Counted from the stretch's first letter, positions 1-8,560 are shown. The stretch is DNA of 36,848 nt from Acidobacteriota bacterium (GCA_005799825.1 SYFT01000017.1:1-36848); one strand, 5' to 3'. The notes: a model not told the origin generated them from the sequence alone. Translations and numbers: made by a program.

Positions 1-357
1 ACTGACGTTTCGAAGATCAACACCGACGTGAAAGCCATTCAGACCAACATGGGTGCGCTCACTGTTAACGTGGTAGGTCTCGAGATGAGCGTGATCGAGG
101 TGCGCCAAGGGATGAACGTGATGGCGGTGGACAGTCACACACTGGGCGTGCTGCAAGAGGCCGCGCACTCCAACGCACGGGTGCCGTGTGAGAGTGATGC
201 GGGACTGCGCGAACACATGGATCGACAGTGTGAGCCGACGCGGCGGAAATGGCGTGAGGCAATGGCGCCGATTATCCTGACGCGACGTGCACACAGCACA
301 CAGTTGAGGGCCCTGGCGAACCAGCATCCCCCCTTAGGCGTGGCACGACACGGATAG
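1..357 (+). CDS. Unidentified protein, 5'-truncated by window edge
   Basis: The reading frame is open from base 1 to a TAG at 355-357, so this is the C-terminal 118 residues of a longer protein. The first ~45 residues are rich in Val, Asn, Thr and Met with a regular hydrophobic spacing, as in short coiled-coil or stalk proteins. The rest is rich in Arg, His and Ala and has no recognisable motif, so the second half may be read out of its original frame. The next 600 bases hold only gene remnants, which supports decay here. I do not recognise the family. Confidence is low that this is a functional gene. Confidence 0.3.
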   Translation, partial: TDVSKINTDVKAIQTNMGALTVNVVGLEMSVIEVRQGMNVMAVDSHTLGVLQEAAHSNARVPCESDAGLREHMDRQCEPTRRKWREAMAPIILTRRAHSTQLRALANQHPPLGVARHG

Positions 358-419
358 GACTCGTCGAGCGGAGCGCTGAAAGAGGAAACGATGAGCGGCC
401 TCGAAGACAACAGTCGATC

Positions 420-595
420 CAGCGTCCGGCAGTGCTATCGGAAACCCTGGAACGTACCGGACGCCGAGCCGAGGCTCTGACGGCAGCCGAGAACGTCCTG
501 GCCGCGCTGCCGGGCGATTCAGCGCGGGCCGCCGCCGATCGCCAAGCCCTGTCGGACGGGCTCAAGGCGCGCATCGCGAGACTAAGACGTGGCCG
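420..595 (+). pseudogene. C-terminal remnant of a TPR-type protein
   Basis: In the frame of the GTG at 432 the translation reads LSETLERTGRRAEAL followed by an Ala-rich helix and KARIARL. This is the pattern of a last tetratricopeptide repeat plus capping helix. There is no plausible start or ribosome site, the frame runs on unprotein-like both upstream and through the following hairpin, and nothing N-terminal is preserved. I read it as the tail of a lost TPR gene. The family assignment rests on one repeat only. Confidence 0.4.
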
Positions 596-646
596 AAAAA
601 GACGTCGGGTGTCTTCTTGGGGGGAAAAGACACCCGACGTCTTTTT
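596..646. terminator. Perfect 20-bp hairpin, bidirectional terminator or palindromic repeat
   Basis: The arms 596-615 and 627-646 are perfect reverse complements (left arm starts AAAAAGACGTC, right arm ends GACGTCTTTTT) around an 11-base G-rich loop. Each strand shows a GC-rich stem with a T5 tail, as expected of a bidirectional Rho-independent terminator. It lies between the plus-strand TPR remnant and the minus-strand membrane-protein remnant, whose stop is at 712. It could also be one copy of a dispersed palindromic repeat. Confidence 0.7.
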
Positions 647-711
647 GCGCGTGGCAGGACGGCGCGGGCCACAAACGTCGCAAGTGTCATGGCGGCCACT
701 GGCAGGCAATG

Positions 712-879
712 TCAATTGAACAGATGCGCGTAGCCCGTGATCGGGCACATGAACTCCGTGCCGATGGCGCCCAAGGCCAACCCTGACAGGGCGGCGAGGC
801 TCCCCGTCCATCGCCAGTTGAGTGACGCCGCGCGGTACGCCATCAGGATGATGAGGAACGCGGGGCCGGCAGCCACCAT
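712..879 (-). pseudogene. C-terminal remnant of a DUF1109/NrsF-like membrane protein
   Basis: The minus strand from ATG 879 to TGA 712 encodes 55 residues with two hydrophobic segments, PAFLIILMAYRAAS and GSLAALSGLALGAIG, then EFMCPITGYAHLFN. A Gly/Ala-rich last membrane helix followed by a Cys-Pro and a His-Leu is what I associate with the C-terminus of DUF1109/NrsF anti-sigma membrane proteins. The full family is about 200 residues and nothing upstream of 880 continues it, so this is probably a remnant. Assignment by eye only. Confidence 0.4.
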
Positions 880-960
880 TCATCGCCTGCTGGGATTCCC
901 TGTGGCGGCAAACGGCATCGTCGCGCCCTTCGGCACGATGACGTCCAAGCGCGTGCGTAG
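880..960. other. Short stretch without recognisable gene
   Basis: Between the membrane-protein remnant and the 3' end of the secreted-protein gene I see no intact reading frame, hairpin or repeat. It probably belongs to the decayed upstream part of the minus-strand remnant. Confidence 0.4.
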
Positions 961-2148
961 CTAGGGCTTTCGTGCGCGGACGATCACGGTGTACGAGTTC
1001 TCACCGTTCAGGTTGATCAGGGCAACAAACGCACGGCCATCCGCCGTGCGGCCAATCGTGCCCGACTGCGACACCGCCGACACTTCCCACCCGGCCGGCA
1101 GCAACACGGTATTGCGAAGGCCATGCATGGTCCGGGTCAACATCAGTTCGCCACCCTCCAGCTTGTAACTGCCATCGGCGATGGTTCCCGTTAGCCGCAG
1201 GTGCGCACTCTGATGTTCCTTTGTGATCGGCACCTCCAGCGCGGCCTCGGTCTGGGTCCCTCGTTTCACCGTGGGCAGTACCCTCGCCGTATCGAGGTCG
1301 ATGACCTTGAGGTCCTTCAGGGCAAGGTACGACAGACTGTCGAGCCGTAAAGTGCCGCCTCTGCGATAGTCGCTGTAGGTCTGCTGCACACTAAGCATGC
1401 CTGCGGCGGGATCGCCCAGGTCGTACAACGTCTTCATGTCGTCGAAGAACATGTCGGTGTACGGCGCCGACGTGAACGTCGCGCCAGTCTTACGCGCATG
1501 AATGGTGACGGGATTGCTCTGGCCGCTGGGGTTCGCAAAGGCCAGGCGCAATTGTCCACTCGCGGTGGTTGACACCTGCGCCGCGACGTTCGATGAGAGG
1601 AATGCAAAACCCCTGGGCAGCAATACGCCGAGGCGGTAGCCGCTCAGGCTGCGGACCCAGACGATGTCTTCGCCGTTCATCATGTAGGTGCGTGCGTCCT
1701 TGTACGTCTTGAAGATCAAGACGCGGCCGATGCCGCCCTCAGGTACCGGAAACGGCAGCGGTGCATGAATGGCGTGTTCGTCCGGCGTGGCGCCCACCTC
1801 GTACGTGAACTTGATGGGATTGCCCGTCCGCGGGTCGTAGACCTCGATGCCCGACCCTTCGCTGCCGCCGCGAGTGGCATTCACGATCTCCGTCGCACCG
1901 GCGCGGTTGTTCTCGGGCAGGAAGCGAATCCGGAACGACTCGCTCCCGGGTGCCAGAATTTCGTACTCCGTGTAGGCCTCCTGGGTAAACAGGCCTCTGA
2001 CAGGTGCCGATGGCCGCAACGAGCCATCGGGGTTGGTGCCGCCAGGAAACTGGCCGCCGCGGCCTTGACCGGACGTAATTCCCGCCGCCGTCCACACGGC
2101 CACGCCACACACCACCGCACCAGCCACGCGTCGTCGAGTTGAGATCAT
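961..2148 (-). CDS. Secreted protein of unknown function
   Basis: A 395-residue protein. The N-terminus has an Arg-rich start (MISTRRR) and a hydrophobic stretch to about residue 25, a Sec signal peptide. The mature part starts with a Gly/Gln/Arg-rich linker and is then mostly beta-strand-like, with many Thr, Val and Gly residues and no membrane segment. A central part (YMMNGEDIVWVRSLSGYRLGV) and a C-terminal part ending in a strand-rich segment suggest beta-sandwich domains. No catalytic motif is recognised. It is divergent from the tricorn-type protease, with 93 bp between the starts, so the two may share a control region. ATG 2148 was chosen because the signal peptide follows directly. Confidence 0.75.
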   Translation of the reverse strand: MISTRRRVAGAVVCGVAVWTAAGITSGQGRGGQFPGGTNPDGSLRPSAPVRGLFTQEAYTEYEILAPGSESFRIRFLPENNRAGATEIVNATRGGSEGSGIEVYDPRTGNPIKFTYEVGATPDEHAIHAPLPFPVPEGGIGRVLIFKTYKDARTYMMNGEDIVWVRSLSGYRLGVLLPRGFAFLSSNVAAQVSTTASGQLRLAFANPSGQSNPVTIHARKTGATFTSAPYTDMFFDDMKTLYDLGDPAAGMLSVQQTYSDYRRGGTLRLDSLSYLALKDLKVIDLDTARVLPTVKRGTQTEAALEVPITKEHQSAHLRLTGTIADGSYKLEGGELMLTRTMHGLRNTVLLPAGWEVSAVSQSGTIGRTADGRAFVALINLNGENSYTVIVRARKP

Positions 2149-2241
2149 GACCGCCAGTTATACCACCGGGCCGCCGAGGCGAAGACTGGTATACAGTCGG
2201 CGAGCGTACCCGCGTCATTCGCCTTTCCCGGAGCACCGACC
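2149..2241. promoter_or_regulatory. Divergent intergenic region with -10-like boxes on both strands
   Basis: TATACA at 2190-2195 (plus) and TATAAC at 2157-2162 (minus strand) are -10-like and face outward to the two secreted-protein genes. I find no convincing -35 box for either. A ribosome site GGAG at 2230-2233 lies 8 bases before the ATG at 2242. Confidence 0.35.
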
Positions 2242-5200
2242 ATGTCTCGACAAACCATTCTGGCCCTGGCCCTCGCGTTGGCATTGCCAGCCGTCAGCGC
2301 CGCCGAACCCATCAAGTTTGCCCGTTATCCCCATGTGAGCCAGGGCAAGCTTGTCTTTAGTTACCACGGTGATATCTGGATCGCGAACGAGAACGGCGCC
2401 AACGCCATGCGACTCACAGCGCATGTCGCCCGGGACGTCTTTCCGCGCCTCTCGCCAGACGGCCGATGGGTGGCGTTTTCGTCGGACCGCTACGGCAACA
2501 ACGACGTCTTCATCATCCCCGCCGCCGGAGGTGAGCCGAAACAACTGACGTTCGCCACCACGCCGGACACAGTCCTCAACTGGACGCCCGACGGCAAGGG
2601 CATCATGGTGGCCACCAGCCGCACCGTCAGCCCCTGGCGCAGTCCGATTTACATCGTGCCGATCGATGGCAGCTTGCCCACGCCGATGCCCATCGACGGC
2701 GGCGTCCAGGGCATGCTCAAGCAGGACGGCTCAACCCTCGCGTTCAACCGCATGGGCGCCACCTACTGGCGCAAAGGCTACCGTGGCAACCGCACGGACG
2801 ACATCTGGCTGCAGGACACGAAGACACAGAAGATTACGCGCCTCACCGACACGAACCTGCGCGACTACAAAGACTTCACACAGGACGTGTACCCGATGTG
2901 GGGTCGTGACGGCCAAGTCTATTTCGCGTCCGAGCGCAGCGGCCACTTCAACATTTGGCGCATCGCCTCCAACGGCGGCGCGCCCACGCAGGTCACCCGT
3001 CATGCAGACGATGGGGTGCAGTTTCCGTCGATGAGTCCCGACGGAACCACGATTGCCTACGAGAACGAATTCGAAGTGTGGATGCTGAAAGTGGGCCAGA
3101 CCAGGCCGATGCGCGTGACGATCGACCTGGCCTTCGACCCCAAGACCAATCTGACGCGCACGGTGGAAAATCAGAACCGGCCAGACGGCTTTGCGATTAC
3201 GGCAGACGGCGACTACGCTGCAGTCGACACCCGCGGCGAAATCTTCATCGTCCCCACCGACCCCGAGTTCGGCGAGAAACGTCAGGTTACGAGCAATTCA
3301 TGGCGTCAGCGCAATCAGGAATTCTCGCCCAACGGCAGGTGGCTCGCCTACACATCGGATGAATCCAAGGAAGAAGAAATCTGGGTGAACGATCGTGACT
3401 CCGGCGCCAGCCGGAAGTTGACGACCCACCCCTCGTTCAAGGTGATCTCCGGGTTCTCTCCCGATTCCACGCGCCTGGCATGGGTGGGCAACAATCGGCT
3501 GTTCGTGACGGTTGTCGAGAGCGGGGCGACCACCGAACTTGGTTACAACCTCGCTGGGGGCTACACGGTGACCGGATGGTCGCCTGACGGCAACTGGCTC
3601 GTTTACACCAAGCGCGATCGCGATCAGAACGCCGATGTGTTCCTGATGGAAGTCGCCACGAAAGCGGAGCACAACGTCACGCAGAACCCGTGGAACGAAG
3701 GACAGGCGGTCATCACGCCCGACGGCAAGAGCGTGGTGTTCACCAGCAACCGCGTTGACGGCGTGAACCAGATCTTCATGGTTCCACTCGCGCGCCTCAC
3801 GGAAGACCCGAACGACCCCCTGGTCAAGGAGCGAATCCGGAAGGCGGCCGCAGCGGCAGGCGGTGGACGAGGAGGCGGCGCAGGGACGGGCTCGGGGCCA
3901 GCTGCCGCCCCACCGGCCCTGACGCGGCCAGACATCACGCGCATCGATCGTCGTGCGGTAGCAATCACTTCCGGCGCGAACCCGGTACTCGGGTTCTTCC
4001 TCTCCACTGACGGCCGCACGGTATACTTCCGGTCGCGCGACGATCAGGGCCCGGCGTTGTTTTCGGTGGCCATTGACGGAGGCGACCGGCAACGGCTGGT
4101 CGCCGGTGCATTCGCCGGCCTTGTGCCGACGGCCGATCGCCGCAAGGTGTTCTTCACCGAAAACAACGAACTGTTCGGCATGGAGATGGCGGGCCAGCGC
4201 CGCCGCACCCGCGTGACGTTCACCGTCAACGTGCGCGTCGATCAACGACAGGAGTGGGCACAGATTCTGGACGAATCGTGGCGCGTCATGAAGTACCGCT
4301 TCTATGACGAGAATATGCACGGCAAGGACTGGAACGCGCTGAGGGCGAAATACGAGCCACTTCTCAAGTACGTGGGCGCGAACGAAGACGTCTACGACCT
4401 GGCCAACGAGATGATCGGCGAATTGAACGCATCGCACACAGGTGTCAGCGGACCGGGCAGCGACCCGCAGCCGAACGAGTATCAGACGCGGTATCTCGGA
4501 TTCGAAGTGGCGCCAGACGCCGGCCGTTACAAGATCACGCATGTCTACAACGAGGGACCGGCCGACAAAGAATGGTTGAACCTCAAAGTGGGCGACTACA
4601 TGCTGGCGATTGACGGTGTACAGGTCAAAGCCGGTGAGAACTACTGGCCACTCCTCAACAGCCCGCTCAACGAATACGTAGACCTGACTGTGGCCTCCAC
4701 CGCCGCTGGGGCAGACACGCGCGAGGCCCGCATCAGGTCTGTGGCCTCGCTCAACGCGATCAAATACGACGCGTGGGTCGCCCACAACCGTGAGGTGGTG
4801 GACAAGGCCACCAGTGGTGAAATTGCGTACGTCCACATTCAGTCGATGAATCAGCCGTCACTGGTCAAGTTCCAGAACGAGATCAATCAGTTCTGGAACA
4901 AGAAGGGCATCATCGTGGACATCCGCTTCAACGGCGGCGGGAACACCGATCAGGAAATCATCGACATCCTCGAGCGCCGGCCCTACGAATACTGGAATAG
5001 CCGGTGGGGCGCACCCGAATGGGGCCGCCGGCCGCGCCAGGCCATCGCGGGGCCGAAAGTCATGATGGTCAACGCGCGCTCCGGGTCAGACTCTGAAGTG
5101 ACGCCCATGGCGTTCAAGCAACTCGGCCTTGGACGCGTAGTGGGCAACCCGACTGCGGCCGCCGTCATCGCCACAGGCTCATACGCGCTCATCAACGGCG

Positions 5201-5418
5201 GCGCCATTCGCACCCCCGGCTCCCTCGTCGTCACCTACGATCCCGAACGGCCGAACAACTGGGGCATCAACCTTGAGAACTACGGCGTGGCGCCGGACGT
5301 GTTTGCCGAGAACACGCCCGAAGACGAACTGGCCGGGTTCGATCGCGAACTGAAGGCGGCGGTCGATGAAGTGCTCAGGATGCTCAAAGCGGGGCTCTAC
5401 CAATACCGGGGGAAATAG
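2242..5418 (+). CDS. Tricorn-family protease (S41), exported
   Basis: A 1058-residue protein with the full tricorn layout. A signal peptide covers about residues 1-20 (LALALALALPAVSAAE). Two beta-propeller regions of WD40-like PD40 blades follow to about residue 660 (repeats such as SPDGRWVAFSSDR and SPNGRWLAYTSDE). A helical C1 domain, a PDZ domain (about 760-850) and an S41 peptidase domain make up the rest. The catalytic residues are all visible: Ser731-His732 (NASHTG), Ser949-Asp950 (RSGSDSE) and Glu1012 (NLENYG), matching tricorn S745/H746, S965/D966 and E1023. It probably trims oligopeptides. Classical archaeal tricorn is cytosolic, whereas the signal peptide puts this one in the periplasm or outside. 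A Gly/Ala-rich linker lies near residues 535-555. Start supported by GGAG 8 bases upstream. Confidence 0.95.
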   Translation: MSRQTILALALALALPAVSAAEPIKFARYPHVSQGKLVFSYHGDIWIANENGANAMRLTAHVARDVFPRLSPDGRWVAFSSDRYGNNDVFIIPAAGGEPKQLTFATTPDTVLNWTPDGKGIMVATSRTVSPWRSPIYIVPIDGSLPTPMPIDGGVQGMLKQDGSTLAFNRMGATYWRKGYRGNRTDDIWLQDTKTQKITRLTDTNLRDYKDFTQDVYPMWGRDGQVYFASERSGHFNIWRIASNGGAPTQVTRHADDGVQFPSMSPDGTTIAYENEFEVWMLKVGQTRPMRVTIDLAFDPKTNLTRTVENQNRPDGFAITADGDYAAVDTRGEIFIVPTDPEFGEKRQVTSNSWRQRNQEFSPNGRWLAYTSDESKEEEIWVNDRDSGASRKLTTHPSFKVISGFSPDSTRLAWVGNNRLFVTVVESGATTELGYNLAGGYTVTGWSPDGNWLVYTKRDRDQNADVFLMEVATKAEHNVTQNPWNEGQAVITPDGKSVVFTSNRVDGVNQIFMVPLARLTEDPNDPLVKERIRKAAAAAGGGRGGGAGTGSGPAAAPPALTRPDITRIDRRAVAITSGANPVLGFFLSTDGRTVYFRSRDDQGPALFSVAIDGGDRQRLVAGAFAGLVPTADRRKVFFTENNELFGMEMAGQRRRTRVTFTVNVRVDQRQEWAQILDESWRVMKYRFYDENMHGKDWNALRAKYEPLLKYVGANEDVYDLANEMIGELNASHTGVSGPGSDPQPNEYQTRYLGFEVAPDAGRYKITHVYNEGPADKEWLNLKVGDYMLAIDGVQVKAGENYWPLLNSPLNEYVDLTVASTAAGADTREARIRSVASLNAIKYDAWVAHNREVVDKATSGEIAYVHIQSMNQPSLVKFQNEINQFWNKKGIIVDIRFNGGGNTDQEIIDILERRPYEYWNSRWGAPEWGRRPRQAIAGPKVMMVNARSGSDSEVTPMAFKQLGLGRVVGNPTAAAVIATGSYALINGGAIRTPGSLVVTYDPERPNNWGINLENYGVAPDVFAENTPEDELAGFDRELKAAVDEVLRMLKAGLYQYRGK

Positions 5419-5463
5419 GTCCAGGGTCCAGGGTCTAGGGTCTAGGGTCTAGGGTCTAGGGGG
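5418..5463. repeat. Six tandem 7-bp units GGTCYAG
   Basis: Two GGTCCAG units then four GGTCTAG units run from 5418 to 5459, followed by GGGG. The first unit begins on the last base of the tricorn-gene stop codon. The array fills the whole gap to the next gene, and its purine-rich end (AGGGGG, 5458-5463) is the only ribosome-site candidate for that gene. Confidence 0.9.
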
Positions 5464-5464
5464 A

Positions 5465-6493
5465 ATGATGGTGCGGCGAGTGGCGCTTTCGATTGGTCTT
5501 GTGGCCGTCATGACAATTGGTGTGCCGGCGCAGGCGTCCAGGACGCATCGGCTTGAGGCGACGCCTGGGACGGTGGCGTATGGGTACTACTGGTCGGAGG
5601 CGAAGCCGGTGTTGCGGATCGCGTCGGGCGACATCATCGACGTCGATGCGTTGCTGACAAACACGCCGAACGGGCTCATGGGCGCAGGGGTGCCTGCGGA
5701 GAAAATCCAGGAATCGCTCAAGGCGATCGTGGCCGGCGTCACCGGCGATCGGCGGGGGCCTGGCGGACACATTCTGACGGGGCCCGTCTACGTGGAAGGC
5801 GCTGAGCCGGGCGATGTGCTCGAGGTCAAGGTGCTGTCGATCGACCTCCCCATCGACTACGGCTACAACGGGTGCAGTGGGTTCATCCCGGCCAACTGCG
5901 ACCGCGCGCAAGGCACCACAATCATTCAGCTCGATCGCAAGACGATGACGGCGGAGTTCCTGCCGGGGATTGTGATTCCCCTGAGGCCGTTCTTCGGAAG
6001 TATGGGTGTGGCGCCGGCGCAGGAAGTGGGGCGCGTGAGCAGCAATCCGCCGAGCCGGCACGCCGGCAACCTCGACAACCGCGAGCTGGTAGCGGGATCG
6101 ACACTCTTCATCCCCGTGTTTGTGCCGGGCGCCTTATTTGAAGTGGGCGACGGCCACGCGGCACAGGGCGATGGCGAAGTGGACCAGACCGCCATCGAAA
6201 CGTCGCTGCGTGGAAAGCTGCAGCTCACCGTTCGCAAGGACATGCGCCTGACCTGGCCGCGCGCGGAGACTGCGACCGACTACATCGCCATGGCTATGGA
6301 CCCAGACTTGACCGTGGCCACCACACTCGCCATTCAGGAGATGGTGGACTTCCTGGCGTCAGCAAAAAGCCTGACGAAGCACCAGGCCTATCAACTGGTG
6401 AGCATCGCGGGACATGTGGCCATCACCCAGCTGGTGGATCGGCCGAACCTCGGGGTGCACGTGAAGATTTCAAAGGGACTCTTCACGAAGTGA
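5465..6493 (+). CDS. Acetamidase/formamidase-family protein, exported
   Basis: 342 residues with a signal peptide (VALSIGLVAVMTIGVPAQA). The mature protein carries family hallmarks: GPVYVEGAEPGDVLEV (about residues 100-115), PFFGSMGVAP (about 174-183) and the stretch NLDNRELVAGSTLFIPVF leading into FEVGDGHAAQGDGEV (about 203-237). Characterised FmdA/AmdA enzymes hydrolyse formamide or short-chain amides to ammonia and the acid. The family includes many members of unknown substrate, so only amide hydrolysis is inferred. The exported location is unusual compared with classical FmdA. Two consecutive ATG codons (5465, 5468) start the frame. The second has better spacing (4 bases) from AGGGGG, which comes from the repeat array. 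The next gene is convergent. Confidence 0.88.
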   Translation: MMVRRVALSIGLVAVMTIGVPAQASRTHRLEATPGTVAYGYYWSEAKPVLRIASGDIIDVDALLTNTPNGLMGAGVPAEKIQESLKAIVAGVTGDRRGPGGHILTGPVYVEGAEPGDVLEVKVLSIDLPIDYGYNGCSGFIPANCDRAQGTTIIQLDRKTMTAEFLPGIVIPLRPFFGSMGVAPAQEVGRVSSNPPSRHAGNLDNRELVAGSTLFIPVFVPGALFEVGDGHAAQGDGEVDQTAIETSLRGKLQLTVRKDMRLTWPRAETATDYIAMAMDPDLTVATTLAIQEMVDFLASAKSLTKHQAYQLVSIAGHVAITQLVDRPNLGVHVKISKGLFTK

Positions 6494-6509
6494 GCGCGGA
6501 AGCCTTTTT

Positions 6510-6574
6510 ACACGAGGCGTGAAGGTCTGGAGGTTCTTCCTGAGGGAGTTCCTTCGGGGTCTTCAGCCTCGTGT
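6510..6574. terminator. Interrupted long hairpin between convergent genes
   Basis: ACACGAGGC at 6510-6518 pairs with GCCTCGTGT at 6566-6574. After a one-base bulge TGAAG (6520-6524) pairs with CTTCA (6561-6565), and inner TTCC/GGA patches can extend the fold. A T5 run (6505-6509) flanks the left arm, serving as the U-tract for minus-strand transcripts. It lies between two convergent stops, so a bidirectional terminator is likely. Confidence 0.6.
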
Positions 6575-6589
6575 GAACCTTAGAACTGT

Positions 6590-8443
6590 TCAGTACGCGG
6601 CGGCGTAACAGTCGCGTCGAGGGTCGGCGCCCGCAAGCCTCGAGCCTGTTCGCGGGTCGATCATGACGCCCGTGGCGCAACCACTGATGGAGAACGGTGG
6701 GACGAAGCGGACGTCGTGACCTCGAGCCTTGAGTGAGTCGCGCACGGCCTGCGGGATACCGGTTTCCAGATCGAGCCGGTTGGCGTCAATGCGGTGCGGC
6801 CAGAAAGAGCCCAGGAAGTGAAAGGTCTGGATGCGCGGCAGTTCAAAAGCGGCGTGGAGATTGGGATACCAGGCCGATCGGAACTCGAGCACATTCAGAA
6901 GCGCCTGCAAGATTGTCTGCTCCTGGTTGTCGCCGCCCGGCGTCCCCAGCGCGAGGAACGGTTCGCCGTTCTGCAGGATGATGCTCGGCGTGAGCGTGTA
7001 GCGCGGGCGAGAGCGCGGGCGGATCTGCCCAGCCTTCGTTGGATCAAGCCAGAACTGCTCACCACGCGTGGAGAGTCCCACACCTGTATTGCCCGCAATC
7101 ACGCCGCCGGTGATCCATCCACCCGACGGTGTGGCGTCGAACACATTGCCGTCCTTATCGATGATGGCAATGTGCGTGGTGTCTTTCAGGGACGGATCCT
7201 CGTCACCCGCGCGAACGGGCCCGCCTTCCGGGCAGGCGGAGTTGACGGAGCCGGCTGGTCGACGCGCGATCCAGAACGGCCATGACTTCACAGCAGGATC
7301 GAATGGCAGGGGATCACCAGCGACCTGTTCGGCCTCGGCCTTCGTCATGTCGATCTGCGACGCGCGCTGCTTCGCATAGGCCTTCGACAGCAGCCCCGTT
7401 GCGGGCACGTCCACAAACGAAGGGTCGGCATAATAGCTGTCGCGATCGGCGTAACCCATTTTGAGCGCCTCGGCCACTACGTGCAGGTAGTCGGCCGAGT
7501 TGTGTCCCATCCTCTGCAGGTCGAACGTCTCGAGAATGTTGAGGGCCTGAAGCAGCGTCGGCCCCTGGCTGTTGAAGCCCTGCTTGTAGACCTGGTAGCC
7601 GCGATACGTCACCGAGGTGCCTGGCTCCACGCGCGCATAGAAGTCCGCAAAGTCCGCCTCATCGAAGGGCGAGCCATGCTGCCTGAGGAAGGACACGATC
7701 TCTCGAGCGATATCGCCCTTGTAAAACCGGTCCCGCGCGGCCGCGATGCCCGCCGCGCGTCCACCAATCACCGCCGCCCGCTCGGCATCCACCATTTTTC
7801 GGAGTGTCGCGGCCAGGTCGGGCATCTGGATTGTGTCCCCCGCGTCGTAGAACGAGCCATCGGCCTTAAGCCACATCTTCTGATTCATGGGCCACGCCTT
7901 GATGAAGTCCTGGTTGCGTGCAATGGTGGACGCGGTGCGTGGCCGCAACGGGAAACCGTCGCGCGCATACTCGATGGCGCGCGCTGACACCTGGGCAAAC
8001 GACAGTGTGCCCCACTTTTCAAGCACGGTCAGTGCCGCATGGGGTGCGCCCGGCACCACCACTGGATCCAGTCCGGCGCCGGCCAGCGTCTTGTTGCGCG
8101 ACGTAAACCAGTCAATCGTCGCAGCCCTCGCAGCCCACCCCTGCCCCACCACCGACGTCACCGCCCGCTCGCTCTGCGGATACACAAGCACCAGGCCCTC
8201 GCCGCCGAACCCGTACAGATCCTGCTCCACCACCCCGCCCACGAGCATCGCCGCCACACCTGCATCAAACGCGTTGCCGCCCTTCTGCAAAATCTCAATC
8301 GCCACGGCGGTCGTCAACGGATGCCCGGCCGACACGCCCGCGTTCCGCCCCATCACCGGCGGACGTTGGGCAGACAGCTGGGGAACCAGTGTGAACACCA
8401 CGGCTATCAGGAACATCGGAGTCGCGTGCGACAGTCGGGACAT
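6590..8443 (-). CDS. ggt: Gamma-glutamyltransferase
   Basis: 617 residues from ATG 8443 (a GTG 18 bases upstream would add six residues without improving the signal peptide). A hydrophobic export signal ends near SAQ. The family motif GGNAFDAGVAAML lies near residues 55-67, and a Gly-rich stretch YGFGGEGLVLVYP follows. The autoprocessing and nucleophile Thr is Thr422 in DTTHIAIID, the first residue of the small subunit. TPSGGWI and LGTPGGDNQEQ supply the oxyanion and substrate loop. It cleaves or transfers gamma-glutamyl groups from glutathione and related peptides in the periplasm. Length fits the family. Convergent with the formamidase-like gene and divergent from the next gene. Confidence 0.95.
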   Translation of the reverse strand: MSRLSHATPMFLIAVVFTLVPQLSAQRPPVMGRNAGVSAGHPLTTAVAIEILQKGGNAFDAGVAAMLVGGVVEQDLYGFGGEGLVLVYPQSERAVTSVVGQGWAARAATIDWFTSRNKTLAGAGLDPVVVPGAPHAALTVLEKWGTLSFAQVSARAIEYARDGFPLRPRTASTIARNQDFIKAWPMNQKMWLKADGSFYDAGDTIQMPDLAATLRKMVDAERAAVIGGRAAGIAAARDRFYKGDIAREIVSFLRQHGSPFDEADFADFYARVEPGTSVTYRGYQVYKQGFNSQGPTLLQALNILETFDLQRMGHNSADYLHVVAEALKMGYADRDSYYADPSFVDVPATGLLSKAYAKQRASQIDMTKAEAEQVAGDPLPFDPAVKSWPFWIARRPAGSVNSACPEGGPVRAGDEDPSLKDTTHIAIIDKDGNVFDATPSGGWITGGVIAGNTGVGLSTRGEQFWLDPTKAGQIRPRSRPRYTLTPSIILQNGEPFLALGTPGGDNQEQTILQALLNVLEFRSAWYPNLHAAFELPRIQTFHFLGSFWPHRIDANRLDLETGIPQAVRDSLKARGHDVRFVPPFSISGCATGVMIDPRTGSRLAGADPRRDCYAAAY

Positions 8444-8520
8444 GCGAGGACGATATCGCACAATTCGTTCTCGCGATTGAGGCTCCAGAAGAAGCCGGAT
8501 GTAAAAGGGACCCGTCCGTG

Positions 8521-8553
8521 TAGAATAGGCGTCCTCAAGTTTTCTCTAAGGAG
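8521..8553 (+). promoter_or_regulatory. -10-like box and ribosome site for the small secreted protein
   Basis: TAGAAT at 8521-8526 is -10-like but has no clear -35 box. AAGGAG at 8548-8553 is a strong Shine-Dalgarno 7 bases before ATG 8561. It decides the start against the open but unprotein-like frame that extends upstream to 8039. Confidence 0.6.
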
Positions 8554-8560
8554 TTCAGAC

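Noticed and set aside
3298-4836. Long antisense frame (512 codons) inside the tricorn gene
   Set aside because: It is a shadow of GC-rich codon use; the plus-strand frame has complete catalytic motifs and the antisense has no family signature.
5418-5463. CRISPR-like or telomere-like array
   Set aside because: Units are only 7 bp without spacers, so CRISPR is excluded; it is a plain tandem repeat in the chromosome interior.
8039-8560. Upstream extension of the small secreted protein
   Set aside because: The extension is antisense to gamma-glutamyltransferase and unprotein-like; a strong ribosome site and signal peptide fix the start at 8561.
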